This document shows, piece after piece, positions 42,065 to 49,978 of a stretch of DNA of 64,000 nt. This DNA is from Cystobacter ferrugineus (GTDB taxonomy: Bacteria > Myxococcota > Myxococcia > Myxococcales > Myxococcaceae), in contig NZ_MPIN01000016.1 of assembly GCF_001887355.1 (NCBI RefSeq), positions 208,983 to 272,982 on the forward strand, given 5' to 3'. The position numbers were made by a program, and so were the translations under genes. Within the stretch, counting starts at the first letter, position 1. Each line of letters starts with the position of its first letter. The notes under the pieces are model-generated. The model had not been told where the DNA came from. It ran no database searches and saw only the letters and a program-made list of their open reading frames with translations.

Positions 42065-43045
42065 GTGGCCTCCTCCCTGCCCGCCTTCGTCGCCCGCCGC
42101 CGCCCGGACTGGGAGTCGCTCGAGGCACTGCTCACCCGGCAGCGCGCGGGCACCCTGCGCCTCGAGGAGCTGCGCACGCTCGACGTGCTCTACCGGCGCG
42201 CGGCGGCGGACCTCGCCCACGCGCAGACCTTCCACCCGGGCACCGACGTCCACCGCTTCCTCAACCAGTTGTGCGCCCGGGCCTACGCCGCCATCTACCA
42301 GCCCCCGCGCGAGCGGTGGGCGGCCCTGCTCGCCTTCTTCCGCCAGGACTTCCCGCGCACCCTGCGCGCCCACGGCGCCTTCGTGGCCGCGAGCGCCGGC
42401 CTGTTCCTGCTGGGCATCCTCCTGGGCGCGGTGGTGGTGCTGCTCGAGCCCCGGGGCGCGGAGCTGCTCGTGCCCGAGAACATGCGCGACTACATCTCGC
42501 GCAAGCAGCTCTGGACGGACGGCCTCCTGTCGGTGACTCCGCCGGGCGCGGTGGCCTCGGGCATCGCCACCAACAACCTCACCGTCACCATCGTCACCTT
42601 CGCCTCGGGGCTGCTGCTCGGCCTGGGCACGGTGTTCGTCCTGCTCAACAACGGCGTGCACCTGGGCTCGGTGGCCGCCCTGTGCGTGCACGAGGGGCTG
42701 GGCTCCAAGCTGTTCGACTTCATCGCCGCCCATGGGCCCGTGGAGCTGTCCATCATCGTCATCGCCGGAGGCGCGGGGCTGCGCGTGGGCCAGACGCTCA
42801 TCGATCCCGGCGAGCTGCCCCGGGGCCAGGCCCTCATGCTGCGCGGACGCGAGTCGGTGAAGCTCGTGCTCGGGTGCGCCCCCTTCCTCGCCCTCATCGC
42901 CGTGGTGGAGGGCTTCATCTCCCCGGGCGACTTCTTCCCCTGGTGGGTGAAGACAGCCCTGGGGCTCGCGCTGGGGGCGCTCTTCTGGGGCTACCTGCTG
43001 CGCGCCGGCAGTGCCGGGCCCCGCGCGGGGGCCGAGGTCGGCTGA
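42065..43045 (+). CDS. SpoIIM/DUF95-like membrane protein
   Basis: 326 residues from a GTG at 42065. The N-terminal 100 residues are soluble and helical (RRRPDWESLEALLTRQ, LRTLDVLYRRAAADLAHAQTF). A stage-II-sporulation-protein-M-like region with about six membrane helices follows (FRQDFPRTLRAHGAFVAASAGLFLLGILLG, TIVTFASGLLLGLGTVFVLLNNG, ELSIIVIAGGAGLRVGQTLI). In many bacteria this gene pairs with an RDD gene as here. It probably has an envelope role; sporulation involvement cannot be inferred from sequence. Its 3' end overlaps the convergent J-domain gene by 55 bp. Confidence 0.88.
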   Translation: MASSLPAFVARRRPDWESLEALLTRQRAGTLRLEELRTLDVLYRRAAADLAHAQTFHPGTDVHRFLNQLCARAYAAIYQPPRERWAALLAFFRQDFPRTLRAHGAFVAASAGLFLLGILLGAVVVLLEPRGAELLVPENMRDYISRKQLWTDGLLSVTPPGAVASGIATNNLTVTIVTFASGLLLGLGTVFVLLNNGVHLGSVAALCVHEGLGSKLFDFIAAHGPVELSIIVIAGGAGLRVGQTLIDPGELPRGQALMLRGRESVKLVLGCAPFLALIAVVEGFISPGDFFPWWVKTALGLALGALFWGYLLRAGSAGPRAGAEVG

Positions 43046-43509
43046 CGCACCGGCGTGCGCGCGCGCTGACGGTGGCCGAGGATCTTCTCGTACGCCACGT
43101 TCAGCTCCCGCATCTTCGCCTCACAGCCGCCACGGTCCGGGTGCTGCGCCAGCGCCAGCTCGCGGAAGCGCGCCCGCACCACCTCGATGGGATCCGTCGG
43201 CGACACGCCCAGCACCTGGTGCGGATCCTGCTCGTCCAGCGCCGCCAGCCACGCCTCCAGCTTGTTCTTGGCCGCCAGGAAGCGCGCGTCCGCGTCCGTC
43301 TTGTCCTTCACCGGATGGGTGCGCATCTTCGCGTCCGCGCGGAACACCTCCGTGTAGGTACTCGACACCCAGCGGTGGCACGAGCCGCAGCGGAAGTACT
43401 TGATGCGCGGTCCCTCGTGACGGGCCATGCGCACCCCACAATAGGTGCACTCGACCTCCACGTTTTCCAGGGTCCGCCAGTTCCAGCTCGTCCCAACCGC
43501 CGCGCTCAT
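42991..43509 (-). CDS. zinc-ribbon and J-domain protein
   Basis: 172 residues from an ATG at 43509; a longer frame upstream lacks coding character. The N-terminal part has a zinc ribbon with CTYCG and CGSCH pairs (about residues 23-50). The C-terminal part holds a J-domain: DPHQVLGVSPTDPIEVVRARFRELALAQHPDRGG and ELNVAYEKILG, with HPD intact. J-domain proteins stimulate DnaK-type chaperones. This small zinc-ribbon version may target Hsp70 to specific clients. Confidence 0.88.
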   Translation of the reverse strand: MSAAVGTSWNWRTLENVEVECTYCGVRMARHEGPRIKYFRCGSCHRWVSSTYTEVFRADAKMRTHPVKDKTDADARFLAAKNKLEAWLAALDEQDPHQVLGVSPTDPIEVVRARFRELALAQHPDRGGCEAKMRELNVAYEKILGHRQRARTPVRQPTSAPARGPALPARSR

Positions 43510-43672
43510 GAATCCGTCCACCTCGATGTGTGTCCAGGCGCTACAGGTTCGTAGCGGGCGGCAAGGTCTCATGATCGGATCCCCTGTCAAAAAAAATGAG
43601 CGGGGGGCGGGGTGGAAAAATCCGCTCACCCCCGGCGTCCGGCCGGGGCCATTCCGCGCTAGAACCCGGCGG

Positions 43673-44500
43673 ATGCTCGAACGGACCATCGCCTTCATCG
43701 GCGCCGGCAACATGGCCGAGGCGCTCATCAAGGGGCTGTTGCGCGCCGGCACCGCGCGGCCCGACTCCATCATCGCCACCGGACGCCGCGAGGAGCGGCT
43801 GGACACCCTGCGGCGCACCTATGGGGTGCGCACCACCCTGGACAACGTCGCCGCGGTGCGCGAGGCGGACGTGGTGGTGCTCGCCGTCAAGCCGCAGGCG
43901 CTCGACAAGGTGCTCATCCAGGTGGCGCCCGCGGCGGACCCGAAGAAGCTCTTCATCTCCGTGGCGGCCGGCGTGCCCATCTCCGTGATGGAGCGGCGGC
44001 TGGGCCAGGGGGTGCGCGTCATCCGCACCATGCCCAACACCCCCTCGCTGGTGGGCATGGGCGCCTGCGCGCTCGCCTCGGGCGAACACGGGACCGAGGA
44101 GGACATGGCCGTGGCCAGCCGCATCTTCCAGTCCGTGGGCATCACCACCGTGGTGGAGGAGAACCTCCTGGACGCCGTCACCGGCCTGTCCGGCAGCGGC
44201 CCCGCCTACATCTTCCTCATCATCGAGGCGCTCTCGGACGCGGGCGTGAAGGTGGGCCTGCCGCGCTACACCGCCCAGAAGCTCGCCGCGCAGACGGTGC
44301 TCGGCAGCGCCCAGCTCCTCATCGAGACCAACGCCCACCCCGGCCAGCTCAAGGATCAGGTGACGAGCCCCGGCGGCACGGCGATCGCTGGCCTGCATAC
44401 CCTGGAGGCAGGCGGGCTGCGCACCACGCTCATCAACGCCGTGGAGGCGGCCACGCGCCGCTCCCGGGAGCTGGGGGAGCAGTTCCTGGAGAAGTCCTAG
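43673..44500 (+). CDS. proC: pyrroline-5-carboxylate reductase
   Basis: 275 residues from an ATG at 43673. ProC makes L-proline from pyrroline-5-carboxylate with NAD(P)H. The Rossmann motif is IAFIGAGNMAEALIKGLL. Further signatures are VVLAVKPQALDKVL, VRTMPN-type VIRTMPNTPSLVGMGACAL, AVTGLSGSGPAYIFLIIEAL and LKDQVTSPGGTAIAGLHTLE, the family hallmark near the C-terminus. The length is normal. The divIVA-type gene follows 21 bp later on the same strand. Confidence 0.96.
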   Translation: MLERTIAFIGAGNMAEALIKGLLRAGTARPDSIIATGRREERLDTLRRTYGVRTTLDNVAAVREADVVVLAVKPQALDKVLIQVAPAADPKKLFISVAAGVPISVMERRLGQGVRVIRTMPNTPSLVGMGACALASGEHGTEEDMAVASRIFQSVGITTVVEENLLDAVTGLSGSGPAYIFLIIEALSDAGVKVGLPRYTAQKLAAQTVLGSAQLLIETNAHPGQLKDQVTSPGGTAIAGLHTLEAGGLRTTLINAVEAATRRSRELGEQFLEKS

Positions 44501-44521
44501 GGCTGGCCTATACTCGGGGTC

Positions 44522-45049
44522 ATGAAGCTCACCCCGCTCGACATCCGGCAGAAGCGCTTCGAGGCCGCCCTGCGCGGCTTCTCCAAGCGAGAGGTGGAGG
44601 CCTTCCTGGAGCTCATCGCCGGTGAGTTCGAGGAGGTGGTCAAGGAGAACATCGGCCTGAAGGAGGAGCTCAAGCGCACCCAGCTGCGGCTGGAGCAGCA
44701 CCTCGAGCGCGAGCGCACCCTCCAGGAGACGATGGTCACCGCCCAGCGCATCAGCGAGGACATGAAGGCCGCGGCCAAGAAGGAAGCGGAGATCATCCTC
44801 GCGGACGCCGAGCACCAGGCGGAGAAGATCGTCCACGGCGCGCACCAGCGGCTGGTGCAGGTGGTGGAGGACATCAACGAGCTCAAGCGCCAGCGCACCC
44901 AGTTCGAGTCCCAGGTGCGCTCCGTGGTGGACGCGCACCAGAAGCTGCTCGAGACGTTCAGCGGGCGCACCTTCGCGGACAAGGACTACGCGCGCGTCGA
45001 GGACAACGTCGCCTACCTCACCCAGAAGAAGGCGCAGAGCGGCGAGTAA
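44522..45049 (+). CDS. DivIVA-domain protein
   Basis: 175 residues. The first 60 residues match the DivIVA/GpsB membrane-binding domain: LTPLDIRQKRFEAALRGFSKREVEAFLELIAGEFE. The rest is a coiled coil (KENIGLKEELKRTQLRLEQHLERERTLQ and AEIILADAEHQAEKIVHGAHQR). DivIVA-type proteins bind curved membrane at poles or septa and recruit partners. Position after proC recalls other bacteria with proC or yggT-type genes near divIVA. Which process it serves in a myxobacterium is not known from sequence. Confidence 0.88.
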   Translation: MKLTPLDIRQKRFEAALRGFSKREVEAFLELIAGEFEEVVKENIGLKEELKRTQLRLEQHLERERTLQETMVTAQRISEDMKAAAKKEAEIILADAEHQAEKIVHGAHQRLVQVVEDINELKRQRTQFESQVRSVVDAHQKLLETFSGRTFADKDYARVEDNVAYLTQKKAQSGE

Positions 45050-45147
45050 TCCCCCGTGTGACGCCGCGCGTCGCGAGCGCGGAGGGCACAGAGCTTGGCG
45101 CGGCGCAGGCCCAGGCTGCTATGTCTTCGGGCACGAGAGGCCCGCCC

Positions 45148-46314
45148 ATGCGCCATCTGCTCCTGCTCCTGCTGCTGTTGCTCCCGCCCCGGGTGTGGGC
45201 CCAGGAAGAGGTCGTCGGTCCGCGGCTCGAAGCGGGCCACGCCCAGGGCCGCGTGGAGCCCGCCCTGGTGCCCACGGCCCCGCCGGAGCTGGTGGCGGGC
45301 GCGGTGGACACGCCCCGCTTCCACATCCTCTACACCGCCAGATCCCAGGAGGCCTCGCGCCAGCTCGCCAGCGGCATCGAGTCCATCCGCGACGCCTTCG
45401 TGAGCGTGCTGGGGCGCGACTGGCCCGGGACGACGGAGGTGCGCGTGGGCATGGGGCGCGAGGAGTTCGAGGCGCTCGCGCTGCCCGGGGGCGAGCCGCC
45501 GGGCTGGGCGGTGGCGCTCGCCTACCCCTCCCACCGCATCATCCTGCTCAACGCGCAGACGCTCGCGGGGCCCGAGGGCCAGGTGACGCTGCGGCATGAG
45601 CTGGCGCACGTGGCGCTCGGGCAGCTCGCGCCGCGCTGGCCACGCTGGTTCCAGGAGGGGCTCGCGCAGCACCTCACCGGGGAGAACCTGTCCATGACGC
45701 ACTACGCGGCCCTCTTCCGCGCGGTGGCCCAGGAGAAGGTGTTCCGCTTCGAGCACCTGGCCGAGGAGTGGCCGGATCTCCCCACGGACGTGGAGATCGC
45801 CTACGCGCAGAGCGCGGCCTTCGTGGCGTGGCTCTCGTCGCACTACGGCCCCGAGGGCATGGGCCGGCTGGTGGACGAGGTCGCCACGGGCCAGCCCTTC
45901 GAGCAGGCCTTCGGCAAGGCCTTCCACACCTCGCTGTGGGTGGAGGAGCAGGCCTGGCGCGAGGGACTCGCGGCCCGCTACGGCTGGCTCCCGCTCACCA
46001 CGAGCACCTCCCTGCTGTGGCTGCTCATCATCGTGCTCGGCGCGGCGGCGTACCTGAGGCTGCGCACCATCAAGGAGCAGCGTCTCTTGGAGATGGACGA
46101 GCGCGAGGCCGCCGAGGAAGCCGCCATGCGCGAGGCGCTCGAGGCGGAGCTCGCCCAGCAGCGCGCCGCCCTGGTACCCCCGGACCTGGCCTCCCCCGCG
46201 AACGCGCCCGAGACGCTGGAAATCCCCGAGTGGTACGAGCCCGCCTCCCCGCCCGGCGCGGAGCGCGACGAGGACGAGGAGACGCCCCGTCCGGCGAAGC
46301 CCACCGTGCACTGA
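45148..46314 (+). CDS. peptidase-MA-family gluzincin-like membrane protein
   Basis: 388 residues from the ATG at 45148 (GAGAGG 7 nt upstream). Earlier ATGs at 45121 and 45058 lack such a site. A signal peptide (LLLLLLLLLPPRVWAQ) is followed by an extracytoplasmic peptidase domain with LRHELAHVALGQL and WFQEGLAQHLTGE, which form the HExxH and downstream Glu of peptidase-MA gluzincins. A second hydrophobic helix (about 290-310, LLWLLIIVLGAAAYL) anchors it. A cytoplasmic Glu-rich tail ends it. Substrate unknown; envelope maintenance is a reasonable guess. Confidence 0.85.
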   Translation: MRHLLLLLLLLLPPRVWAQEEVVGPRLEAGHAQGRVEPALVPTAPPELVAGAVDTPRFHILYTARSQEASRQLASGIESIRDAFVSVLGRDWPGTTEVRVGMGREEFEALALPGGEPPGWAVALAYPSHRIILLNAQTLAGPEGQVTLRHELAHVALGQLAPRWPRWFQEGLAQHLTGENLSMTHYAALFRAVAQEKVFRFEHLAEEWPDLPTDVEIAYAQSAAFVAWLSSHYGPEGMGRLVDEVATGQPFEQAFGKAFHTSLWVEEQAWREGLAARYGWLPLTTSTSLLWLLIIVLGAAAYLRLRTIKEQRLLEMDEREAAEEAAMREALEAELAQQRAALVPPDLASPANAPETLEIPEWYEPASPPGAERDEDEETPRPAKPTVH

Positions 46315-46348
46315 GTTCCCCGCCCCGCGGGTAGAATCTACAGAGGTG

Positions 46349-46377
46349 GGCGCGGCGGCGCCCCGGTACGCCGCGCC
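46349..46377 (+). terminator. hairpin after the peptidase-MA gene
   Basis: GGCGCGGCG and CGCCGCGCC form a perfect 9-bp stem with an 11-nt loop, 35 nt after the stop. No T-run follows; terminator function is tentative. Confidence 0.45.
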
Positions 46378-46467
46378 AAGTAGTTGAATTCATTGCCGTT
46401 CGGCGGTGAGAAGCCGTTGGCCAGCGCCTTGCTTAACCCCCGAGCATCAGTGGGGAGGAGAGGCGTC

Positions 46468-46986
46468 ATGGCGGAGCACGCACGGCGAAGGGCAGGAGTG
46501 GCGAGGGTGTTCGTGGGGCAGCCCGAGCGGCTCGCGGCGGCATGGCGCCGGATGCGCTTCGCGGAGGCCCGCAAGGACGGCTCTCCTCCCTGCAACCAGT
46601 TGGAGAGCGTGGTGGAGCCCTTCATCCGCGAGGTGGGCCGCACGCTGGAGGGCGTGGGGGGCAGCGCCTGGAGCCGGACGCGCGCGGTGCTGAGGCTGTC
46701 GTCCCGGCGCGGCTCGCGGGTGCTGAATGACGAGTTCGCGGCGCTGCGCCGCTGCCTGCTGGACGCGGTGGAGACGCTCGGCGGCGGGAACGCGGAGCGC
46801 GCGGTGGTGAACCAGGCGCTGGACGAGGCGGTCAGCTCGACGGAGGAGCTGGTGGAGCACCTGGCCAATCCGTTCGCGCCCAAGCCGCGGGTGCCGTTCG
46901 CGGGGCTGGTGGTGCAGTGCTTCGAGAAGCCCGCCCGGGGGCGCGAGAAGGCGCACTCCGGGGAGAAGCACGCTCCGGCACATTGA
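46468..46986 (+). CDS. hypothetical protein
   Basis: 172 residues from the ATG at 46468, preceded by GGGGAGGAGAGG. Earlier ATGs in frame lack such a site. No known domain is recognised. The sequence is basic and helical: RVFVGQPERLAAAWRRMRFAEARKDGSPP, then VVEPFIREVGRTLEGVG, FAALRRCLLDAVETLGG and STEELVEHLANPF. There is no signal peptide or membrane helix. A Lys/Arg-rich tail ends it. Strong ribosome site and codon bias support a real gene. Function unknown; it stands alone between convergent polA and the peptidase-MA gene. Confidence 0.7.
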   Translation: MAEHARRRAGVARVFVGQPERLAAAWRRMRFAEARKDGSPPCNQLESVVEPFIREVGRTLEGVGGSAWSRTRAVLRLSSRRGSRVLNDEFAALRRCLLDAVETLGGGNAERAVVNQALDEAVSSTEELVEHLANPFAPKPRVPFAGLVVQCFEKPARGREKAHSGEKHAPAH

Positions 46987-47157
46987 GTTTTTCGAGGGGT
47001 TGGTCGACCCGTCCGGCTTGACGCCTCCCCCGCTTGGGGGCGGTGTCCGGGGCCGGCGGTTGAAGGGGGCTGCGCTGACGGGCCCATGGGGAGCCCGAGG
47101 CGCTCACGGGGCGCGTTCCCGTACGGGGGTTCGGAGAACGCGCACGGTATGGCCGCT

Positions 47158-47193
47158 GAAAGCCGCGGAGGCGGGGGTCTCCGCGAGCCTTTC
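47158..47193 (-). terminator. hairpin downstream of polA
   Basis: On the minus strand CGCGGAG and CTCCGCG pair around an 8-nt loop, and flanking GAAAG/CTTTC extend the stem. It lies about 45 nt after the polA stop. Confidence 0.5.
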
Positions 47194-47237
47194 TGACGGC
47201 CGGGCGGGTCGACTCTTTTTCCGGGCGGGCGCGTGCG

Positions 47238-49913
47238 TCAGTGCGCGTCCGCCCACGTGTTTCCCGCCCCCACTTCCACCTTGAGCGGCACCTTGAGCGT
47301 CATCACCGCGCCCATGCACCGGCGCGACAGCTCCTTCACGGCCTCCACCTCGTCGTCGGGCGCCTCGAAGAGCAATTCGTCGTGCACCTGCAGCAGCATC
47401 CGCGTGCGCAGCTTCTTGCGGGCCAGCTCCGCGTCCACCTCCAGCATCGCCTTCTTCATGAGGTCGGCCGCCGTGCCTTGAATCGGCATGTTGATGGCGG
47501 CGCGCTCGGCGGCCTGCACCACCTGGCGGTTCTTCGCGCTCAGGTCCCCCATGGGCCGGCGCCGTCCGAAGAGTGTCTCCACATGGCCCCGCTCGCGCGC
47601 CACCCGCACCGTCTCGTCCAGGTAGCGCTTGATGCCAGCGTAGCGCGTGAAGTAGCGCTCGATGATGTCGCGCGCCTCCTCCTCGGGGATGTTCAGGCGC
47701 GTGGACAGGCCGTAGGGCGACAGGCCGTAGGCGATGCCGAAGTTGACCATCTTCGCCACCCGGCGCTGATCCCTCGTCACCTCCGCCTGCGGCACGCCGA
47801 AGATCTCCGCCGCGGTGCGGCTGTGGATGTCCTCGTCCCGGGCGAAGGCGTCCAGCAATACCTCGTCCTCGGCGATGTGCGCGAGCAGCCGCAGCTCGAT
47901 CTGACTGTAGTCCGCGGAGACGAGCTGGTGGCCCTCGTCGGCGATGAAGGCGCGGCGGATCTCCATGCCCAGCTCGGTGCGGATGGGGATGTTCTGCAGG
48001 TTCGGGTCCGACGAGGACAGGCGCCCCGTGGCCGTGGCCGCCTGGTGGAAGGTGGTGTGCAGGCGCCCGTCCTTCGTCACCAGCTCCGGCAGCGTGTCCA
48101 GGTAGGTGCTCTTGAGCTTGGACAGCGAGCGGTACTCGATGATGGCGCGCGGCAGCGCGTGCTTCTCCGCGAGCTTCTCCAGCACCTCCTGGTCCGTGGA
48201 CGGGCCCGTCTTGCCCCGCTTGAGCACCGGCAGCTCCAGCTTCTTGTAGAGCACCTCCGCGAGCTGGGGATTGGAGCCCACGTTGAACTCGGTGCCCGCG
48301 AGCTGGTGGATCTCCTTCACCTTGGCGTCGCACTCGGCGCCCACCTTGTCGGAGATCTTCCGCAGCGCCGCCACGTCCACCTTCACGCCCCGCTCCTCCA
48401 TGCGCGCGAGGATCGGCACGAGCGGCACCTCCAGCTCCCTGGCGAGCCGGTTGAGGCCCAGGGGCTCCAGCTCCTCCTGGAGCCCGGGCACGAGCCGCCG
48501 CGCCACGTCCGCGCGCACCGCGTACGCCACCGCCACCTCTCCGGGCGAGAACTCCTTCAGGGGCCGCGGCTTGCGCCCCCCCGTGGAGGGCAGCGCGGGC
48601 AGGTCCACCTGCATCCGCTCGCGGGCGAGGAACTCCAGGGTGTGATCGCGCCGCGACGCATCCAGCAGGTAGCTCAACAGCTCGACGTCCTCCTCCCCTC
48701 CCCTCAGGTGGATGCCCTCGCGCGCGAGCAGGAGCCACAGCGCCTTGAGATCATGCCCGCCCTTCTTCACCCCCTCGTCCTCCAGCACGCCCGCGAGAGC
48801 GCGCTTGAAGTCCGCGGGCTTCACCTGCTCCACGCCCAACCCCTCGTGGCGCAGGGGCACGTAGCGCGTGGTGCCATCCGGCAGTGCCACCCCGAGCCCC
48901 ACCAGCGTGGCGGACAGGGGCAGGCCCTCGTAGGCGGGAAAGAGCGTCACCTGCCCCGCCTGACGGATGGCCGCGGCGAGCGCCTCGAGCGCCTCCTTCG
49001 TGGTGATCTGCTCCGTCTCCGTCTTGAGCTGCGTGGGCTCGCGGGCGGGCAGCTCCTTGAGCAGCGCGGAGAACTCCAGCTCGGTGAAGAGCGGGCGCAG
49101 GAGCTCCTCGCGCAGGGGCTGACGCACGAGCTGGGAGATGCTCACGTCCAGCTTCAGGTCCGTGCGGAACGTCACCAGGTCGCGCGCGAGCAGGAGGCTG
49201 TCGCGGTGGGCCTCCAGGGCCGCGCGCATCTTCGGCTTCTTCACCTCGGACAGCCGCGAGAGCAGCGCGTCCACGCCCCCGAACTGGGTGAGCAGCTCCA
49301 CCGCGCTCTTCGGTCCGATGCCCGGCACCTTGGGCACGTTGTCGATGGCATCCCCGATGAGCGCCAGGTAGTCGCGCATCTGCGCCGGCTCGATGCCCAG
49401 GCGCGTCTTCACCTCGGAGGGATCCGTGTAGCGCTCGTTCTGCGGATCATAGAGGTGCACGTGCTCGGAGACGATCTGCACGAAGTCCTTGTCCCCGGTG
49501 ACGACGAGCACGTCGAAGCCCTCGGCGACGGCGCGCTGGGCCAGGGTGCCGATGACGTCGTCCGCCTCCCAGCCGGCCACCTCCAGGATGGGCAGCGCGA
49601 GCCCCTCCACCACGCGGCGGATGTAGGGGAACTGCTGGGCCAGGTCCTCCGGCGTCGCCTTGCGGTTGGCCTTGTAGTTGGGATCGATCTTCTGGCGCTC
49701 GGCGCGGCTCTCCTTGTCGAAGGCGAGCGCCACGTGGGTGGGCTCGAGCTCCCGGAGCGCCTTGAGCACCTGGCGGGTGAAGCCCAGGGTGGCGTTGGTG
49801 GGAATCCCCTGACGGGTCGTCAGGGGGGGAATGGCGTGATAGGCGCGGAAGATGAAGCTGGAGGCGTCGATCAGGACGAGGCGGGGCGCGCCATTCGAAG
49901 GAGGGGGGACCAT
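47238..49913 (-). CDS. polA: DNA polymerase I with degenerate proofreading domain
   Basis: 891 residues from the ATG at 49913; a GTG at 49937 is an alternative. The N-terminal 5' nuclease (about 1-290) is intact: LVLIDASSFIFRAYHAIPP, VALAFDKESRAERQ, WEADDVIGTLA, VVTGDKDFVQIV and GDAIDNVPKVPGIGPKSA. The polymerase domain has motif A SADYSQIELRLLAH, motif B RRVAKMVNFGIAYGLSPYG and motif C QVHDELLFE. The middle 3'-5' exonuclease-like domain lacks the catalytic acids: the DTE motif position reads LFPAYEG, and the second motif reads GGHDLKALW without the expected Asp. Proofreading is therefore predicted absent, as in Taq-type enzymes. It is the last gene of a minus-strand block that begins with the FHA-CpaF gene. 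Confidence 0.96.
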   Translation of the reverse strand: MVPPPSNGAPRLVLIDASSFIFRAYHAIPPLTTRQGIPTNATLGFTRQVLKALRELEPTHVALAFDKESRAERQKIDPNYKANRKATPEDLAQQFPYIRRVVEGLALPILEVAGWEADDVIGTLAQRAVAEGFDVLVVTGDKDFVQIVSEHVHLYDPQNERYTDPSEVKTRLGIEPAQMRDYLALIGDAIDNVPKVPGIGPKSAVELLTQFGGVDALLSRLSEVKKPKMRAALEAHRDSLLLARDLVTFRTDLKLDVSISQLVRQPLREELLRPLFTELEFSALLKELPAREPTQLKTETEQITTKEALEALAAAIRQAGQVTLFPAYEGLPLSATLVGLGVALPDGTTRYVPLRHEGLGVEQVKPADFKRALAGVLEDEGVKKGGHDLKALWLLLAREGIHLRGGEEDVELLSYLLDASRRDHTLEFLARERMQVDLPALPSTGGRKPRPLKEFSPGEVAVAYAVRADVARRLVPGLQEELEPLGLNRLARELEVPLVPILARMEERGVKVDVAALRKISDKVGAECDAKVKEIHQLAGTEFNVGSNPQLAEVLYKKLELPVLKRGKTGPSTDQEVLEKLAEKHALPRAIIEYRSLSKLKSTYLDTLPELVTKDGRLHTTFHQAATATGRLSSSDPNLQNIPIRTELGMEIRRAFIADEGHQLVSADYSQIELRLLAHIAEDEVLLDAFARDEDIHSRTAAEIFGVPQAEVTRDQRRVAKMVNFGIAYGLSPYGLSTRLNIPEEEARDIIERYFTRYAGIKRYLDETVRVARERGHVETLFGRRRPMGDLSAKNRQVVQAAERAAINMPIQGTAADLMKKAMLEVDAELARKKLRTRMLLQVHDELLFEAPDDEVEAVKELSRRCMGAVMTLKVPLKVEVGAGNTWADAH

Positions 49914-49978
49914 GGGCTCGGCCTTAGCCGAGCCCACCGCCCTCTGTCCACGTTGGTAGGAAGCTCAGACGCTACCCG

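Noticed and set aside
46987-47157. Possible small gene between the hypothetical gene and polA
   Set aside because: No frame has a ribosome site or coding bias; only short GC-rich inverted repeats are seen.
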